From Nymphaea colorata (Eukaryota; Streptophyta; Magnoliopsida; Nymphaeales; Nymphaeaceae): a stretch of 64,000 nt of DNA. The notes under the pieces are model-generated. The model worked only from the letters and a program-made list of their open reading frames with translations. It was not told where the DNA came from and did not search any database. Shown in pieces: positions 25,054-36,900 of this stretch (the stretch's first letter is position 1; each line of letters opens with the position of its first letter). The DNA lies in the NCBI RefSeq assembly GCF_008831285.2, contig NC_045143.1, forward strand, positions 903,503-967,502. The letters run 5' to 3'. A program made the position numbers and the translations under genes.

Positions 25054-28000
25054 ATTGTTGCTTTAGTTCATTGCAATTGTACAGCAGTAGATAAAGTTCA
25101 AGTTAAAACCATGATTTGTTGGTTTGCTGGAATTCTGATTCTTATATGTTCTTATAGTATGAAAATAACTGAAATACTGAAATCTTTTGTCTCATTGCTA
25201 TGAATACAAGTTAAGTTGATGATTATATTTGTTCCATTGGGCCATTTTCTATATATTCTACAATGGAAAGCTGCAAGTTACTACGTGTTTTTCCTAATAT
25301 CAGTCGACCTATAACTTAAGCAAGTTCTCTAAGTTGGCCCTCTTTCAAGCGTTGCATCAGTTAAAAGTTAAAACCTCTAAAAATGAACAGTTGGCTGATA
25401 GATCTTGCCTGTTGCCTGTGCGATCATCGTGGCCTGCATAGTATTCATCATTGAAGTAGCATGCAGCAGAAACTATCCTTTTTTCTATTGAGGTTGTCTT
25501 TTCATGAGGTAATGCTTGTGAAACTTCATAAAAGAAGTTCAACAAGTGGTTAGGATAACTGTTACTGGTTTTGCTAAATAAGAATGGAAGGCCTCAGATT
25601 TTGTCCATCCAGTTTATGACAACCAGTTGGAAAAAAAAAAGCATAAATGGCAATGGAACTAATTGAAATACCATCGAAGGTGTTTGCTTTTCGTAAAACT
25701 GAGTTTTTTGCAGTATGGATTTGGAAACCACTGCTGTCAACTTGGGGACATGGCACCGGGACTGCAAGGCAGTGTAGTGTGAGACGCTTTCTAGGTGCTT
25801 TTCTGATGCTTGGTTGAGGTAGTTACAGCATGTGGCCTATCACTTTCATGACCTATCTACCATAGGAGGACCACAGTGAAACGCATATGCTAAACACCCG
25901 ATAATTTCACCATGACAGAAAAGATGAATGAACCCATTCCCAGTCACCGATTGTGGTTCCTCCACAGTAAGGCCATTATCATGGCATACAATAATTTCAA
26001 ATTTGTTTTCTTCTGCATTCCTGTTGGACTCTTACAAACTGAGTAGAAATGATTATTCATCTGCATCGTTTCAATTTATACTCTTTTGGTCTTCATAGTT
26101 TTACAATAGCACATTATTTCACAGGAAACAGAATGGGATGGACACGAAGAATTACCAAGGTTCCCAAACCTCTAAAGGACGACAAAAAGGACTTACTACC
26201 TGTAGAAATGATCCTATTTGTACATGATGGTCATAAGTCTTCATCATTGCCTGAGCTCTTCTCTTGATAGTTGATACTTATCAGCATTGATGCTGAGCTG
26301 CCTGCCATTGTTAGGCATTTACCCCTCTTGCAGTTGATATTCCTTTTGATTTTATTTATTTTATCTTTTTCAAGTTTCTTTTCTTACTTATTGAATGGTG
26401 ACATTGTTGTTCTGTTTTCATTGTGAAGCGTGTACCTTTGTCATCTTTTCCTCAATAGAGCCATTCAAGGTAGGTGAACACTTGCATTAGAGATAATGGC
26501 ATCATGAGCAATATTGAGTATCATTTTGTCTTTTGGCACCGTCTTCAGGGAATTTGGATCTTGAGTTTTTTGCCTGTAAGTGCATTCATTTGTAGGCATA
26601 TATTCTGATAATGAGAGGGATGAGACAAGAAGAGAAACGGTGAACGTGATGCAGAGCACCTTTTGGTTTCGTATAACCAGAAAGGCAGCAATAAAGAACA
26701 GAACTGTAATTTGTCTTTGGCCTGGTTAGTAATCATCAGTAATTGGGTTGTTGCAAACTGCTCAAGTTCCTGTATTTTGTCTCGGCAGGCAAGGCAATAA
26801 TTGACACCATGAAGCAAAAATTTAAATGAATGTAGTCAAAGATGGCAGCTGATCCACTAATTTTTGGGACATCCTGACAAACACTGCCCTTTGGAGGTTT
26901 GTCTGTCTCGGGACATGTCTTCCTATTATTGATTACTTGAGAATCTGAGGGATAAAGTCTCCATTATGTATCTTCTTTATTATCAGCCTTCTTACATTAA
27001 TCACAAGCATTGTTTAGATAGGTTAACATCTCCTTATCTTCACGCTCTCTGGTACCACCGGCATGTCCAACACCAGAACAAGCGACTGAACAGACATAAG
27101 AATTATCTTGCTGCCTGCTTGTTGGTTTCATCATTTTATTATGCTTTGAGATTACTGATAACCATGCTCATATATCTGACAATTTTTGTTGTTAGTGTAG
27201 GCAGAGTATGGACATTTTTCCTCTCTTTAAGCAAATAGTTCTTCACCTTAAAGTTGCGAAAGGCTAATCGTCAGAGTGCTGGTAGCTTTTGTTTATTTGA
27301 TGCAACTGAAAATAATCCGGAGATTGCTTCATCAAACCCACCTTTGTGTGTGTGCACCTATGCGAATGCCTGACTGCATAGATGTGAGTGCATGTGCATG
27401 GACTAAAGAACATGCCTAAGCATTTCTAAGAACCAGAGTAATATATTCCCAGTCACAATAGGTCAGTATCAAAATAAACAGTAGATGCATGGGCTGCCGC
27501 TTGGGAATGTGATTTTAGATGCACCAGGAACAAAGTAAAAGGTGAAATAATATGCACATTATTTGATATATTTCGGTGTACAGTGGCGGATATTTTGGTG
27601 TTTTCTGTTTGGCTTTATCTAAAATAATGCTCGAGTGTGTTGACCTCAAAGCCATGTGCTGGCACATGCATAAATTTTTAAAATTTTACCTGCTGAGCTT
27701 TTTCGTGGCTACCCTTTAGGTAATTATTTTAATGCTTGGCATGGAGGCGTTGGAGAACCATCTGCTACCGTCAATGTAGTCAGATGTATGGTATCTGGTG
27801 CTGTTACTGCACAAGCCGATAGAAATGAAGATTACTGCCATTATCATGTTCATTGTCTATATCTGTTTAAATAATTTCAGTGGGTTCCAATGGAGCTTTC
27901 TTGGTTTCTTCAGCAAGTGGGCCTTAACTCATGTCGATGATCACGTAGGCATACACTTGATGAAGCATAGGGTGCCTTACTTGTCGTGCATGGAGAATGA

Positions 28001-28242
28001 TGGCAGATGAGGCCATGTAGTACGTTTTGGATTCTTCCTTTATGCATCCATTCCGCGCCGCTTTGTTTGTTGCTTGCACGGAGGTGCACAGAGGCCCAAT
28101 TTGCAGAATACTGAGGAGAGGTGTGCGGAGGAGATTGAATGTGACGGGTGTTCGAACGTGTGCAATCTGCCATGAATGAAGGGCCAAAGATGTCAAGAGA
28201 CTGTGGTCCAGCAATGGCATTAACAGGTTCTGCAGGATTCAT
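25054..28242. other. Intergenic DNA, no supportable gene
   Basis: Several short frames exist on both strands, for example around 26130-26270 and 27910-28242. None has a recognisable domain, and the neighbouring splice-like sites do not join them into a protein I can identify. Confidence 0.5.
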
Positions 28243-29907
28243 GGGAAGAGAAAAGTGAAAAGAGAAACTGGATTACAAAAAAAATTATTGGTGTTAATTA
28301 ACTTATAGGACATCAATAATTTAGTGATGTTATTTCCTAAATCTGGTCTAATCTCTAAAAGGTTGTGATGCTTAAAAAATTTAATTACGTCAAAGATATC
28401 GTACTGCGTTTCCACTAACTTGTCATCGCGCAATATTTTTCCTTTTGTTTCCTTCTTTATTCTTTTTGTCTTCTCATATACGTCAAAGTTCACATGTACA
28501 CTTTTTTCTCAAGTAATTTTTGTGAGGAAGAACTGGCGAAGATTTTTTTTTTTTCATCTTTCCTTTTGATTTTGAAACAGAATTGCGAAGCTTGTAGTCA
28601 AAATTCATTAAGGCTGGACTTTCGCTGTAATTGCATACAAAAACAATGTTGGGGTGAGCAAGAGGAGTATTTAGTGTTAGCACCCAATAAAGGGCCTGAA
28701 GCTAGAGAGTAGTTGTTCTTCTGTTATGGAGAACCAAACGAGTCTCTTATAACAAGATAGCTTCAAAAAACATGGTTGGCTTCTGAATCTTCTCGACCGG
28801 CCATCCCTCCTTTTCCTTCCGCCTTCAGAAACAGTGTCGTCTGTTGGATCTTCCGGACCGTCGTCCCTTGCTTGCTTCCGCTCTAGAGGACATTGTCCGC
28901 CGCTGGCTGATTTTCAGCACCGAACATCTCTTGTTTTCTTCCGCCTAATGAGCAAGGATTTTAGTTTTGGAGAAGCATAAAGCCAAGAAAAATGTCACGG
29001 TTTGATCTATAATGAAGAAGAGAATCTATTGAGAGTCTAGAAATCGAGAATTATCATTTCTCTAGAGCTTAGCAAACAAGATATCCATCCTGCGATTGTC
29101 CTCATTCTACACCTACATGTATATGGATGTTGTGGAGATTGAGTTGGTGTGTGATCTTGTATTTTAGAAATTTTCATACAAAAATATGTACCTTTTAGTC
29201 TTTTAATATTTTTATAAAAATGTTCTCCTTGTGGGTGGATTTTAGTAATTACATACCTCCATGCATGCGTAAGAGTGATAAACTGAGTAAGGAACCTTAA
29301 AAACATCATTCTCAGGCTGGCCCCCCTAAAAAAAAAAGAAAAAACATAGAAAACTTTATTTATCTTATATAAAAAATTTGAAAAATGATGTTTTGGTCCC
29401 TATAAAAATTTAAAAACTTTAATTTGATTTTCTCATGAAAATTTTTTTGATCCACCCCTATGAGCAAGGAACTATGTCTATTAAACTGACAAGCGTGACT
29501 TAGCTTTCCAAAAGGTTTGGACTATAAAACTTAGGAAAAAGCACATCGTCTATCCATGGTTCTTACATTCAAAACTGTATAAGATGCAGATAGGAAGCAC
29601 GAGATGAGACAAGTTTTTTAGTTTGATTCTCGTGAACACTAGAGATTGGGGTGGAGCTGTTCTTCTCCTCTCAATCTCTCAGACATGAGAAGGAGAGAGC
29701 GTGCACGCCACAAGCACGCTGCGAGTGCATGCTGTGCGTTCGGGGGTCGAACACACTATTGTCCATCCCCTCGCAGGCCAACCCGTCTCGTATCAGAGCA
29801 GGTAAATTTTTAAGTTTCTTATTTGTCCTTTTTGAAGGAGGTACTTTTTGTATTTTAGTGCACCCATACGTGTTCAACCCTACACACAAAACCTGTTTAC
29901 CAGAGAA

Positions 29908-29914
<7 letters not shown>

Positions 29915-29989
<75 letters not shown>
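29915..29989. repeat. Compound (CT)n-(TA)n microsatellite
   Basis: About 44 bases of CT run directly into about 29 bases of TA. A very similar compound array is at 42572-42635, suggesting the same kind of insertion or expansion. Confidence 0.9.
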
Positions 29990-29992
<3 letters not shown>

Positions 29993-30977
29993 GCTTTATC
30001 GTAGGAGACAAATATAAAAATCCAAAAATAAAGGAGTAAATACAGACCCATTCTGCGTTGGACAACATTAATTTCATAGTAATTAGGTTCTTGTCAATAA
30101 TTTTTGCTTGTCAAGTTTGAGATGCAGGTAAAAATAATTTTGCTAGCAATTTTCTGTGTTCTGCTATCTTAAAGAAAGAAAAAAATAATTCGAAAGTTGA
30201 AAGAAAAAAAACAGGCGCATGCAAAAGGAGGCTTTCCTCCTTTGCAGGAAAAGAAAAAAGAAAAAAGAAAAAATGGTATTAGCAAAGTTTGTCCAAAATA
30301 AACCTTTTTTTTTGTTCTTTTCACAACGCTTTTCATGCAAAATTTTGCCTTTTTTTTTTGTCGTTTTGAGTAAAATTTGGAACTTTTGTCTACACTAGAC
30401 AAGGGAACGTTAATGACTAAACCCTCAATTACCAGCCACCGTAGGGTACCAAAATCTTCCGAATGCGAGATTTTGAATCCCTGATTTCTATTAGGCAAAG
30501 ACGCAACGAATAGCCGGAATAATTTCCGGCTACCATTTTTATTGCGTACGGCAAGTTAAACAATAGGGGGGGAAAGGGTCAGATAAATCCAACCATTTCC
30601 CCCTCAAAAAATTTGGCCGTTGGCTGTTGCAATGCAGCATGTGTAAAATTTTTAATTTACCCGTGTTTGATTTCGGGGTATAAGAAGAACAAAGAATCAC
30701 CCATTTGGTACACCCTAAAATTATTCAGGCCGTCAAGTCACGTCAACTATTTGAGCATAGTCTTGCGGACTAGATAAAAAAGTGAATATTGATCCCAACT
30801 ACATCGAGTATAATAATTAGATATCCTTTCATTTACCTTATACTGTTACAAACATGAATTCGTGACAAAAATATATAGTTTGATTTAGTTTGGAGCCCAC
30901 ATAGGGTTATGCACCTGTACCATAAGGAACGTGGGTTTTACGTGTAAGTTGAAGCACACAGAAATCTCACCAGGTAC

Positions 30978-31120
30978 TGAGTCGAGTTCGAGCTTGATTT
31001 TGTATAGTCGAGTCGAGCTAGTCTTTGTTATAAGGAGCTTGACATGAAGTTTGAGCTGAGCTCAAGCTCGACCTCGAGTTTTTTGAGCCGAGTCGAGCTC
31101 GAACTAGCCAAGCTTGGGCT
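30978..31120. repeat. 'gagctcgagtcga' repeat segment
   Basis: Dense interleaved copies of 'gagtcgagct', 'gagctcaagctcgac' and 'gccgagtcgagctcgaac', many of them palindromic. Repeats of this wording are common between plant genes. No coding is seen and the element ends are unclear. Confidence 0.45.
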
Positions 31121-32250
31121 CTACTTTAAGGCTGGCTCTACTCAGCTAGTGTGCAGCCTTAAGTAGAATAACTCTTTCTCTCACCCAGATTTCAAACTGT
31201 AAATATTGAGTGAGTTGTTGTTGGGATGCAAGCTGTAATCAATTGCAAAAGATGCAGTAGGAAGAAAGAGAATAAATAATGTAATCATACATGGGCAGAG
31301 AAATCTAATGCCTGCATCCTGTGAACTGTTTCTGTTTTGTCTTTTCGATGGAAGAATAATCCACCTACATGCCATGACTTGTTTTCTCCTGTACCATAAA
31401 AATTTCTAGATAAAAGACAACAATTGTCAGTAATTTGATATCAGTGAATTACTGGAAATGAACAGAAGAAGATCAGCTTGGAGAATAATGCAGAAGGAGA
31501 AGTTGGATCAAGTCAGTTTCTAACTTTAGAGGGTGATGACAGAGAGAGTGCGGAACCCGAGGCGAACCCTATGTGGATGATTGTCAATCCTTATCATCAT
31601 CCCTACTTTCAGGCCTCTTTTTGGTATGAACAGATTTGGGGGTTTTCCATCAAAATAAACCCCAAGTGATGTGATGTAATCATGGTCTATTCATGTATGG
31701 TTGGTATTGGACTTGACATGGATCTCATGGCACAGCTTAGAAAGAGCTCTGCTTAACCCAGCTTGCCTATAAAAAAATATGTGGCAATTCCATTCAAACA
31801 GAGCACTATAGATCAATCCAACAATGCATTTGACGTTTGAAAAATGTTCACATCATGAATACCACCACAATGATCCAAAAGAATTTTAGTCCCAAGTTAG
31901 GTAGACTCCTATCAGTCTATACCAAAAAGATTCACCTCGAGGCGATTGGGTGATGAACTCTTAACTTCGTTTAATATCTAATAATAAGAGGTTATAATGT
32001 CATCGCATAGGGGCCTAGTCGTAATGGAAGTGGCGGGGGTTGGTAGACAACCAGTTCTCATTTTCAACCTCTCGAGCATGAACCTTTTGTGCTTTCAAAA
32101 CACCAACGGGTAAGCTCAAGCTTCGTGGGGCAACACTTTAAGTCACCAAAGCAGACGCTATACCCTAGGGGATCAGGAGTTCGGTGAGAGCTTCCGCTTT
32201 TTTACTGGGTAGTAGGATGAAATACTTATTTTATTCACCCAGAAAGAGGT

Positions 32251-32946
32251 TATAATGTTGATTTTGGAAGTTGGGGGGTTTTGGAACTAATTATAAAGCA
32301 ACCTCCAATGTACTTAAATGCCTTGGATCCAAATCTTTGGCATCACTATTGGCAGTTTGCTTAAGTATCAACGAACTCTTGGCTTCCTTCAAATTGAAGA
32401 TCCAATGATGAGTTATGATGTTGATTTTGGAACTTGGCAGTTCCAGATCTGATTATAGAGAAACCTCCAATGGACTTAGCTGCCTTGGATCCAAATCTTC
32501 ATGATTATGAGCATGATTGGTTGACAACTTGGGCGCTACTGTCGGAAGGATTTGAGCAACTTGGGGGCTACTTTAGGGCCTGCCATGAATGGAAGATGAG
32601 CCGGCCACAGTGGAATCTGTATCCCTCGGTGGTAGAAGACATCTTTCAAAGTGGGGTTCTCAAAATATCATCTCCACATCGTGCAACTGGCAGATTATCG
32701 TTTGTACCGGTGCAGTCACTTTCCGATGCAACTTTGTTTAGGTATCCTAAGCCAAGTATCTTGGTCTTTCCTTTCAGTATATATTTACCCCAAATTCTTG
32801 AGTCAACCACGTTATATGGTTGTTTTCTTGTCACATCTATATATAAAGAGCAAGAGAGAGAGAGAGAGAGAGAGAATAGTGATGCTGAAAGCTATGTTAT
32901 TGGCATTAATAGCCAACAAAAGTTGGCTTATTATGAGTTCACTTGA
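32251..32946 (+). pseudogene. Duplicated, decayed coding remnant of unknown family
   Basis: Two adjacent segments share a common text about 162 bp apart. 'ccttggatccaaatctt' is identical at 32321-32337 and 32483-32499, and 'tgttgattttgg' precedes both. The second copy is open from a non-ATG codon at 32434 and reads PPMDLAALDPNLHDYEHDW, then FEQLGGYFRACHEWK, to about residue 110. After that it runs into low-complexity sequence and a GA microsatellite (32851-32874). The first copy is interrupted by stops. Composition suggests genuine former coding sequence, but the family is not recognised. There is no ATG start and no splice evidence. Confidence 0.35.
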
Positions 32947-33726
32947 GGTAAGAGAAGTAGTGATGGCATATGTGGGCAGTTGCCCACACAGACCCATCCA
33001 CATAAACTGGTTTCTTACAAGTCATTGCCCACTATTTTACTGTATATTTGAAGGCTTTAAGATTTTTTATTTGAAGGGCTTCAATTTGTTTACTGTGTAT
33101 TAGTATCCCTTATGTAAAAATTTCTGCCTTTGCTACCAGTCAAAGGGTTTGATAGGAAAGATGCATCCATAACACCTTCCGATCCACTGCTCGTTAAAGA
33201 GCCGAGGCTCCTACCTAACCTCTTGTACATCCGGGGAACAGGGCCTACTAACCCTTTTTAGTTCCTCTGGAAAAGAGATGTGCTTCAAAGCTTTGTTAGA
33301 GAACCAAAAATATATGACGAAAATTGAGTTGCCTGAGTTGTTTATCATATCAGCATAGTTAATAAGTAGCCGATCTAATTTAAGATGAAGTTTTCTAACT
33401 GACTTTCCATGAAGAAATCAGCAAAGAAGAAGCCAACTTGTGTGCATGTGCAACACCTTTCTCTGCTCATCAGTTCTAAAAAGTTGCAGCCTTTTCAATT
33501 CTCTTGTTTTCAAACCAAAAAGAGGTTTGCCTTTGCGCAGGGCCAGCACCTGCTACGACTGACTGCGTACTTGGGCATCAGCTTGCTGCCCCTTGAAGAT
33601 AGATGATGCCATGCATGGTTCAGATGCATACTGTTAATGAAAAAAAAAAAAAACCTCACCAGATCTTCCTATCTGATAGAAATCTAATAAATCAATTTGG
33701 GTCTCACTTATTAAGAAGGTAATTAA
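32947..33726. other. Intergenic DNA with a palindromic repeat end
   Basis: At 32971-32988 lies an inverted repeat with arms TGTGGGCA and TGCCCACA around two bases, the hallmark of the short family also seen at 43473-43488. No gene is recognised. Confidence 0.5.
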
Positions 33727-33960
33727 GGTCGTGTTTGTATGGAGAAGGTTCACCTGAAGAGGCCTAAGCCCCTCATTTCTTTTTCTGTCTATGGGGTTCA
33801 GGGCTGTTTCGGGACTTAGGTAAACTTAAAAAAAACTCCGCCAGCCAATTTGCAAATGTAGTTTTGTTGAAACTAGGTTTTTTACTAACCTATTTTTAAC
33901 TATCACCCAAATATTTCTCGCCTTTAAAACTGCATTTAAGGGTGTCACCCAAACACGTTC
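33727..33960. mobile_element. MITE with 3-bp TAA target duplication, Tourist/Harbinger-like
   Basis: The left end after 'taa' (33724-33726) is 'ggtcgtgtttgtatgg'. The right end before 'taa' (33961-33963) is 'caccc-aaacacgttc', whose reverse complement 'gaacgtgtttgggtg' pairs with the left end over the 'cgtgtttg' core. Length 234 bp, no open frame. A 3-bp TAA/TTA duplication and short terminal inverted repeats are diagnostic of PIF/Harbinger-derived MITEs; the match to a named family is not claimed. Confidence 0.6.
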
Positions 33961-35927
33961 TAAGTCTCTCAACCCATGTGCAGTTTCCCCCTTCATAAAT
34001 TGGAGTGAAAAAATTTCAGGTGCTCTTGAGAAATTCTGGGGAAATTTTCTTTCAAGACAAAATTTTCAACCCAATGTCTAATTTCTGAACCATTTTTTAG
34101 TTGCCATTTTCAGTTAATGCAGGATTCGATCACAAATGTACTTGAATATTTGAGATCCAACCTGTTTGCGACCTAACATATATATCCCGAAAAGGCTGAA
34201 GCCCCTCTTCTGGATCTAGAACTGCTTTGAAATCGGGACAAGGGAGAAACAAGAGACTACACATTTGACAACATTGATTTGCATGTATGAGTGCTTGAAT
34301 TTTATTACCTTTGGTAAAAATAAGTTCCGACCATTTAAGCCAAAGATGATTGGTCATGAGATGCAGTTCGTTATGGAAACGAACAATCATCAGCTGATTT
34401 GACTCCACGATCCTTCGTGTTGTGATCAGAAATTCACCGTTGCTCTTTAGACTTAACAGTAGATTTACTATTTCCGCTCGAAACAAGAAATATCTTGACC
34501 TTACAAAGGGTAAATCACATGGAAATTAATTAGTCTAGTCAGTGGTAACGATAAATCACTTCAAAGCTGCTTCCTTCTTGAACAGTTCCCCGTTACGCAA
34601 AAAGATGAAGAGAGAAAATAACACCTACCCATAATTTTTACCAAGGTAACAAGTAAAATTTTCAGAAATTCAATTTAAAATTACCTTTCTGCCTTTGTTT
34701 CGGATACGTTTCTTTTTTTTTTTTACTGAATTTTGACTTAAACCTAAGAGAACACTCCACTGCAAATTGCTTTCCGATGGTGCCACAAATCACCATAGAG
34801 GCAGACTAGCAAAATGTCTAAATCTCTAGGTCTCCGCCTCTTTTAATAGGTCCTGATAATGGAGACCTCAAAGAAGCTTCATGAAATAATGGAAGGAGAT
34901 CACACAAAAAGGAGAAGTTTACGTCTGAATATTTTTGAAATTGCTCAAAGTTAATCCATGTTACTATCAAATCAGTTTTTTCATACAATTTTTCTTTCCA
35001 TAGTGAGAGAAAAGTTTATTAATATAACACCAACATTGTAGAGGTGTAAGGAAATCAACAGTTGCTCATCAAGAGTGACGAGTAATCCACACGGCAATTG
35101 GAGATCAAAAAGAGATGAAATTCTCGAGTTCATTAAATATTAATGCACCGTATGGTTCGCCGCTCTCGCCAAATCAAAGAGAAATATTTTTAACTGATCT
35201 TTTTCTGTGTTGACCATGAATTGCATTTAAGAAAATAAAAGCGAGAAACGGAAAGAAAAGACAAAAGGTCAGTGTGCTTATAACCGGTGCCACAAATGCC
35301 GCTGTAATTCCATTTCCGTCGTTACAGCAAGGGAAACATCAGCATCAACAGCAGAGAGACACCAACAACAGCATCGAAACAGCATCGATTTCAGATCTCA
35401 AAGTTTGCTGATCTTCTGCCAACCGCGAGATACTTTACACTGAACATGAAAGGAAAAAACAAAGGATGAAGTTTCAATTCTTGCGGTTCTTTTACACAAA
35501 AATTACTGAAAATTCGACCAACTTTTATACTCATGCTACTGATATTTCTATTTTCTACTAAAGCAGCATCATCAGCTGAAGATGTGGAGGCAGCAGAATG
35601 CCACCACCAACAATAGTAGCACTGGTACTCTCAATAGCAGCAAAGAGTAGGTATTGCTACAATAATGAACTAAATTTATTAAAAATGTGTGGAAAATCAT
35701 AAGAACAATAATATAATTACACCACCGCCGGAGTTTGGAAATCGGCGCCATTCATCATCACCGCACCAATAAAAGAGCACACGATGATAATGGCGAGAAA
35801 AGAGAGGTGGCATGATGAGAAGCAATGTTTACATAAAGAAAAGAGACATATTTTCCTAAAAGAAAGGAAAAAAAGAAAAGATTACATAATTTCGTCGCCG
35901 ACTTGCCGCTATTCCTTCAAGTCTTGG
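33961..35927. other. Intergenic DNA and presumed 3' flank of the SMR gene
   Basis: AT-rich. At about 35283-35335, 'ccggtgccacaaatgccgctg' resembles CACTA subterminal wording but is isolated. The last few hundred bases presumably include the 3' untranslated region of the minus-strand SMR gene. No exon is recognised. Confidence 0.45.
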
Positions 35928-36341
35928 TCATTCTCCTCCAACTTTTCTGACCTTCCGGCCGCCGTCGGCAAGCAACTCGCCGATAATCCGCCGAAGAAAG
36001 CTCTCCACCTCGACGGTATCCACGTGAAGGGCATCGAACGACCGCTTCCTCTTCAATCGAACCTCCTTCTTGGGCTTCCTCGGTGCAGGTGGGCACTCCA
36101 GCGCCTCCGGTATCCTGTGCTGCGGAGACGTCGGAGTCCGGTACCCGTCTTCCACCTCCTCCGTCAACGCATCACCTTCACCCCCATCACGAGTCTCGGG
36201 AATCTGGCTGCTACCACCGTCGCGAGTCGCGGGGATCTGACGGTCACCACCGTCCTCTTCGCTCCGGAGCTCCGCCGGCGTCTGGCACCCATCTGGCCGT
36301 AGCTCCCTGACGGTGCTCTCCTCGAACTCGGAAGACGACAT
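35928..36341 (-). CDS. SIAMESE-RELATED (SMR) cyclin-dependent kinase inhibitor
   Basis: A single-exon frame of 137 residues with ATG at 36341 and TGA at 35928. Residues 66-78 (GYRTPTSPQHRIP) and 82-91 (ECPPAPRKPK) are the two signature motifs of plant SIM/SMR proteins. They are followed by a basic nuclear-localisation-like stretch, KKEVRLKRKR (91-100), and a hydrophobic C-terminal helix around VESFLRRIIGELL. The family binds CDK-cyclin complexes in the nucleus, blocks mitosis and promotes endoreduplication, often in response to development or stress. The N-terminal half is acidic, with a repeated phrase QIPxTRDGG at 35-43 and 46-54 and an extra TP site in DGCQTP (17-22). Size matches the family. 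Which SMR paralogue this is cannot be told from sequence alone. Confidence 0.88.
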   Translation of the reverse strand: MSSSEFEESTVRELRPDGCQTPAELRSEEDGGDRQIPATRDGGSSQIPETRDGGEGDALTEEVEDGYRTPTSPQHRIPEALECPPAPRKPKKEVRLKRKRSFDALHVDTVEVESFLRRIIGELLADGGRKVRKVGGE

Positions 36342-36900
36342 AGCCAAAGAACAAAAGAAGGCCGAAACACGCAACCGAGAGAGAAGGTGGTGCAAAGTGG
36401 ACGGAGGAACTCAAGAATTTAACACCGCAAGAGAGAGGAAAGAGAGATCACAAAAGAAAAAAAAAAAAAAAAAAGATTTGTAGGGACTTCGGGATCGGTG
36501 CTCCTATCACATTCGAGAGAGAGAGGGAGAGTCAAGAAGAAACAGAATATAGTTTAAAATGAGCATAGGGATCGGAGATGCTGCGGAAATTCTATTAACA
36601 AATGGAGATGAGGAAGCGATTAGATGGAAACGATGACTGAAGAGGAAGGAGAAGGAGATGGAGTTGGAGGAGGACTCGCTCAAAAGCAGAGAGGCAACCC
36701 GAGAGAGACGTCAAACAGACGGTCCTTATCTTGTGGGTCGCCTTTCTGCATCGGATTCTCTCCTTCCTTCATTGCATCCCATTCTTCTCTCTCCCACGCT
36801 ATTATTATTGTTGTTGTTATTATCCGTTATTGCCTTATTTATAAGAAAGGTGGAGTCCAATTTTTTGTTCCGACTTCTAATGCTTCACCTGGAAACTAAC
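36342..36900 (-). promoter_or_regulatory. Presumed SMR 5' untranslated region and promoter
   Basis: Upstream of the SMR start (reading leftward on the minus strand) the DNA is purine/pyrimidine-biased, with a GA-rich tract near 36519-36532 and an A-run at about 36459-36476. A TATA-like 'ttataaataa' occurs on the minus strand at about 36835-36844, roughly 500 bases upstream of the ATG. That would imply a long CT-rich leader. The TATA call rests on sequence alone. Confidence 0.35.

Larger units (their letters stand above)
28243..32250. other. Repeat-rich intergenic DNA
   Basis: Contains a probable copy of the short 'GGCGGAGCC' family (29313-29465), a CT then TA microsatellite (29915-29989) and a 'gagtcgagctcga' repeat (about 30978-31120). 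Small frames, such as 31478-31669 which encodes an acidic 63-residue peptide, are not recognised. Confidence 0.5.

Noticed and set aside
27910-28242. 110-residue minus-strand frame starting MNPAEPVNAIAGPQSLD
   Set aside because: It has an ATG, but composition drifts to His/Ser-rich low complexity, no domain is recognised and a second frame on the same strand is equally long.
32020-32220. Possible tRNA-derived SINE ('cctagtcgtaatggaagtgg')
   Set aside because: An A-box-like word is present, but the B-box is too degenerate and no poly-A or T-rich tail or duplication was found.
35784-36302. 172-residue plus-strand frame opposite the SMR gene
   Set aside because: The minus-strand frame carries the family motifs TPTSPQHRIP and CPPAPRKP. 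The plus-strand one is its composition-driven shadow.
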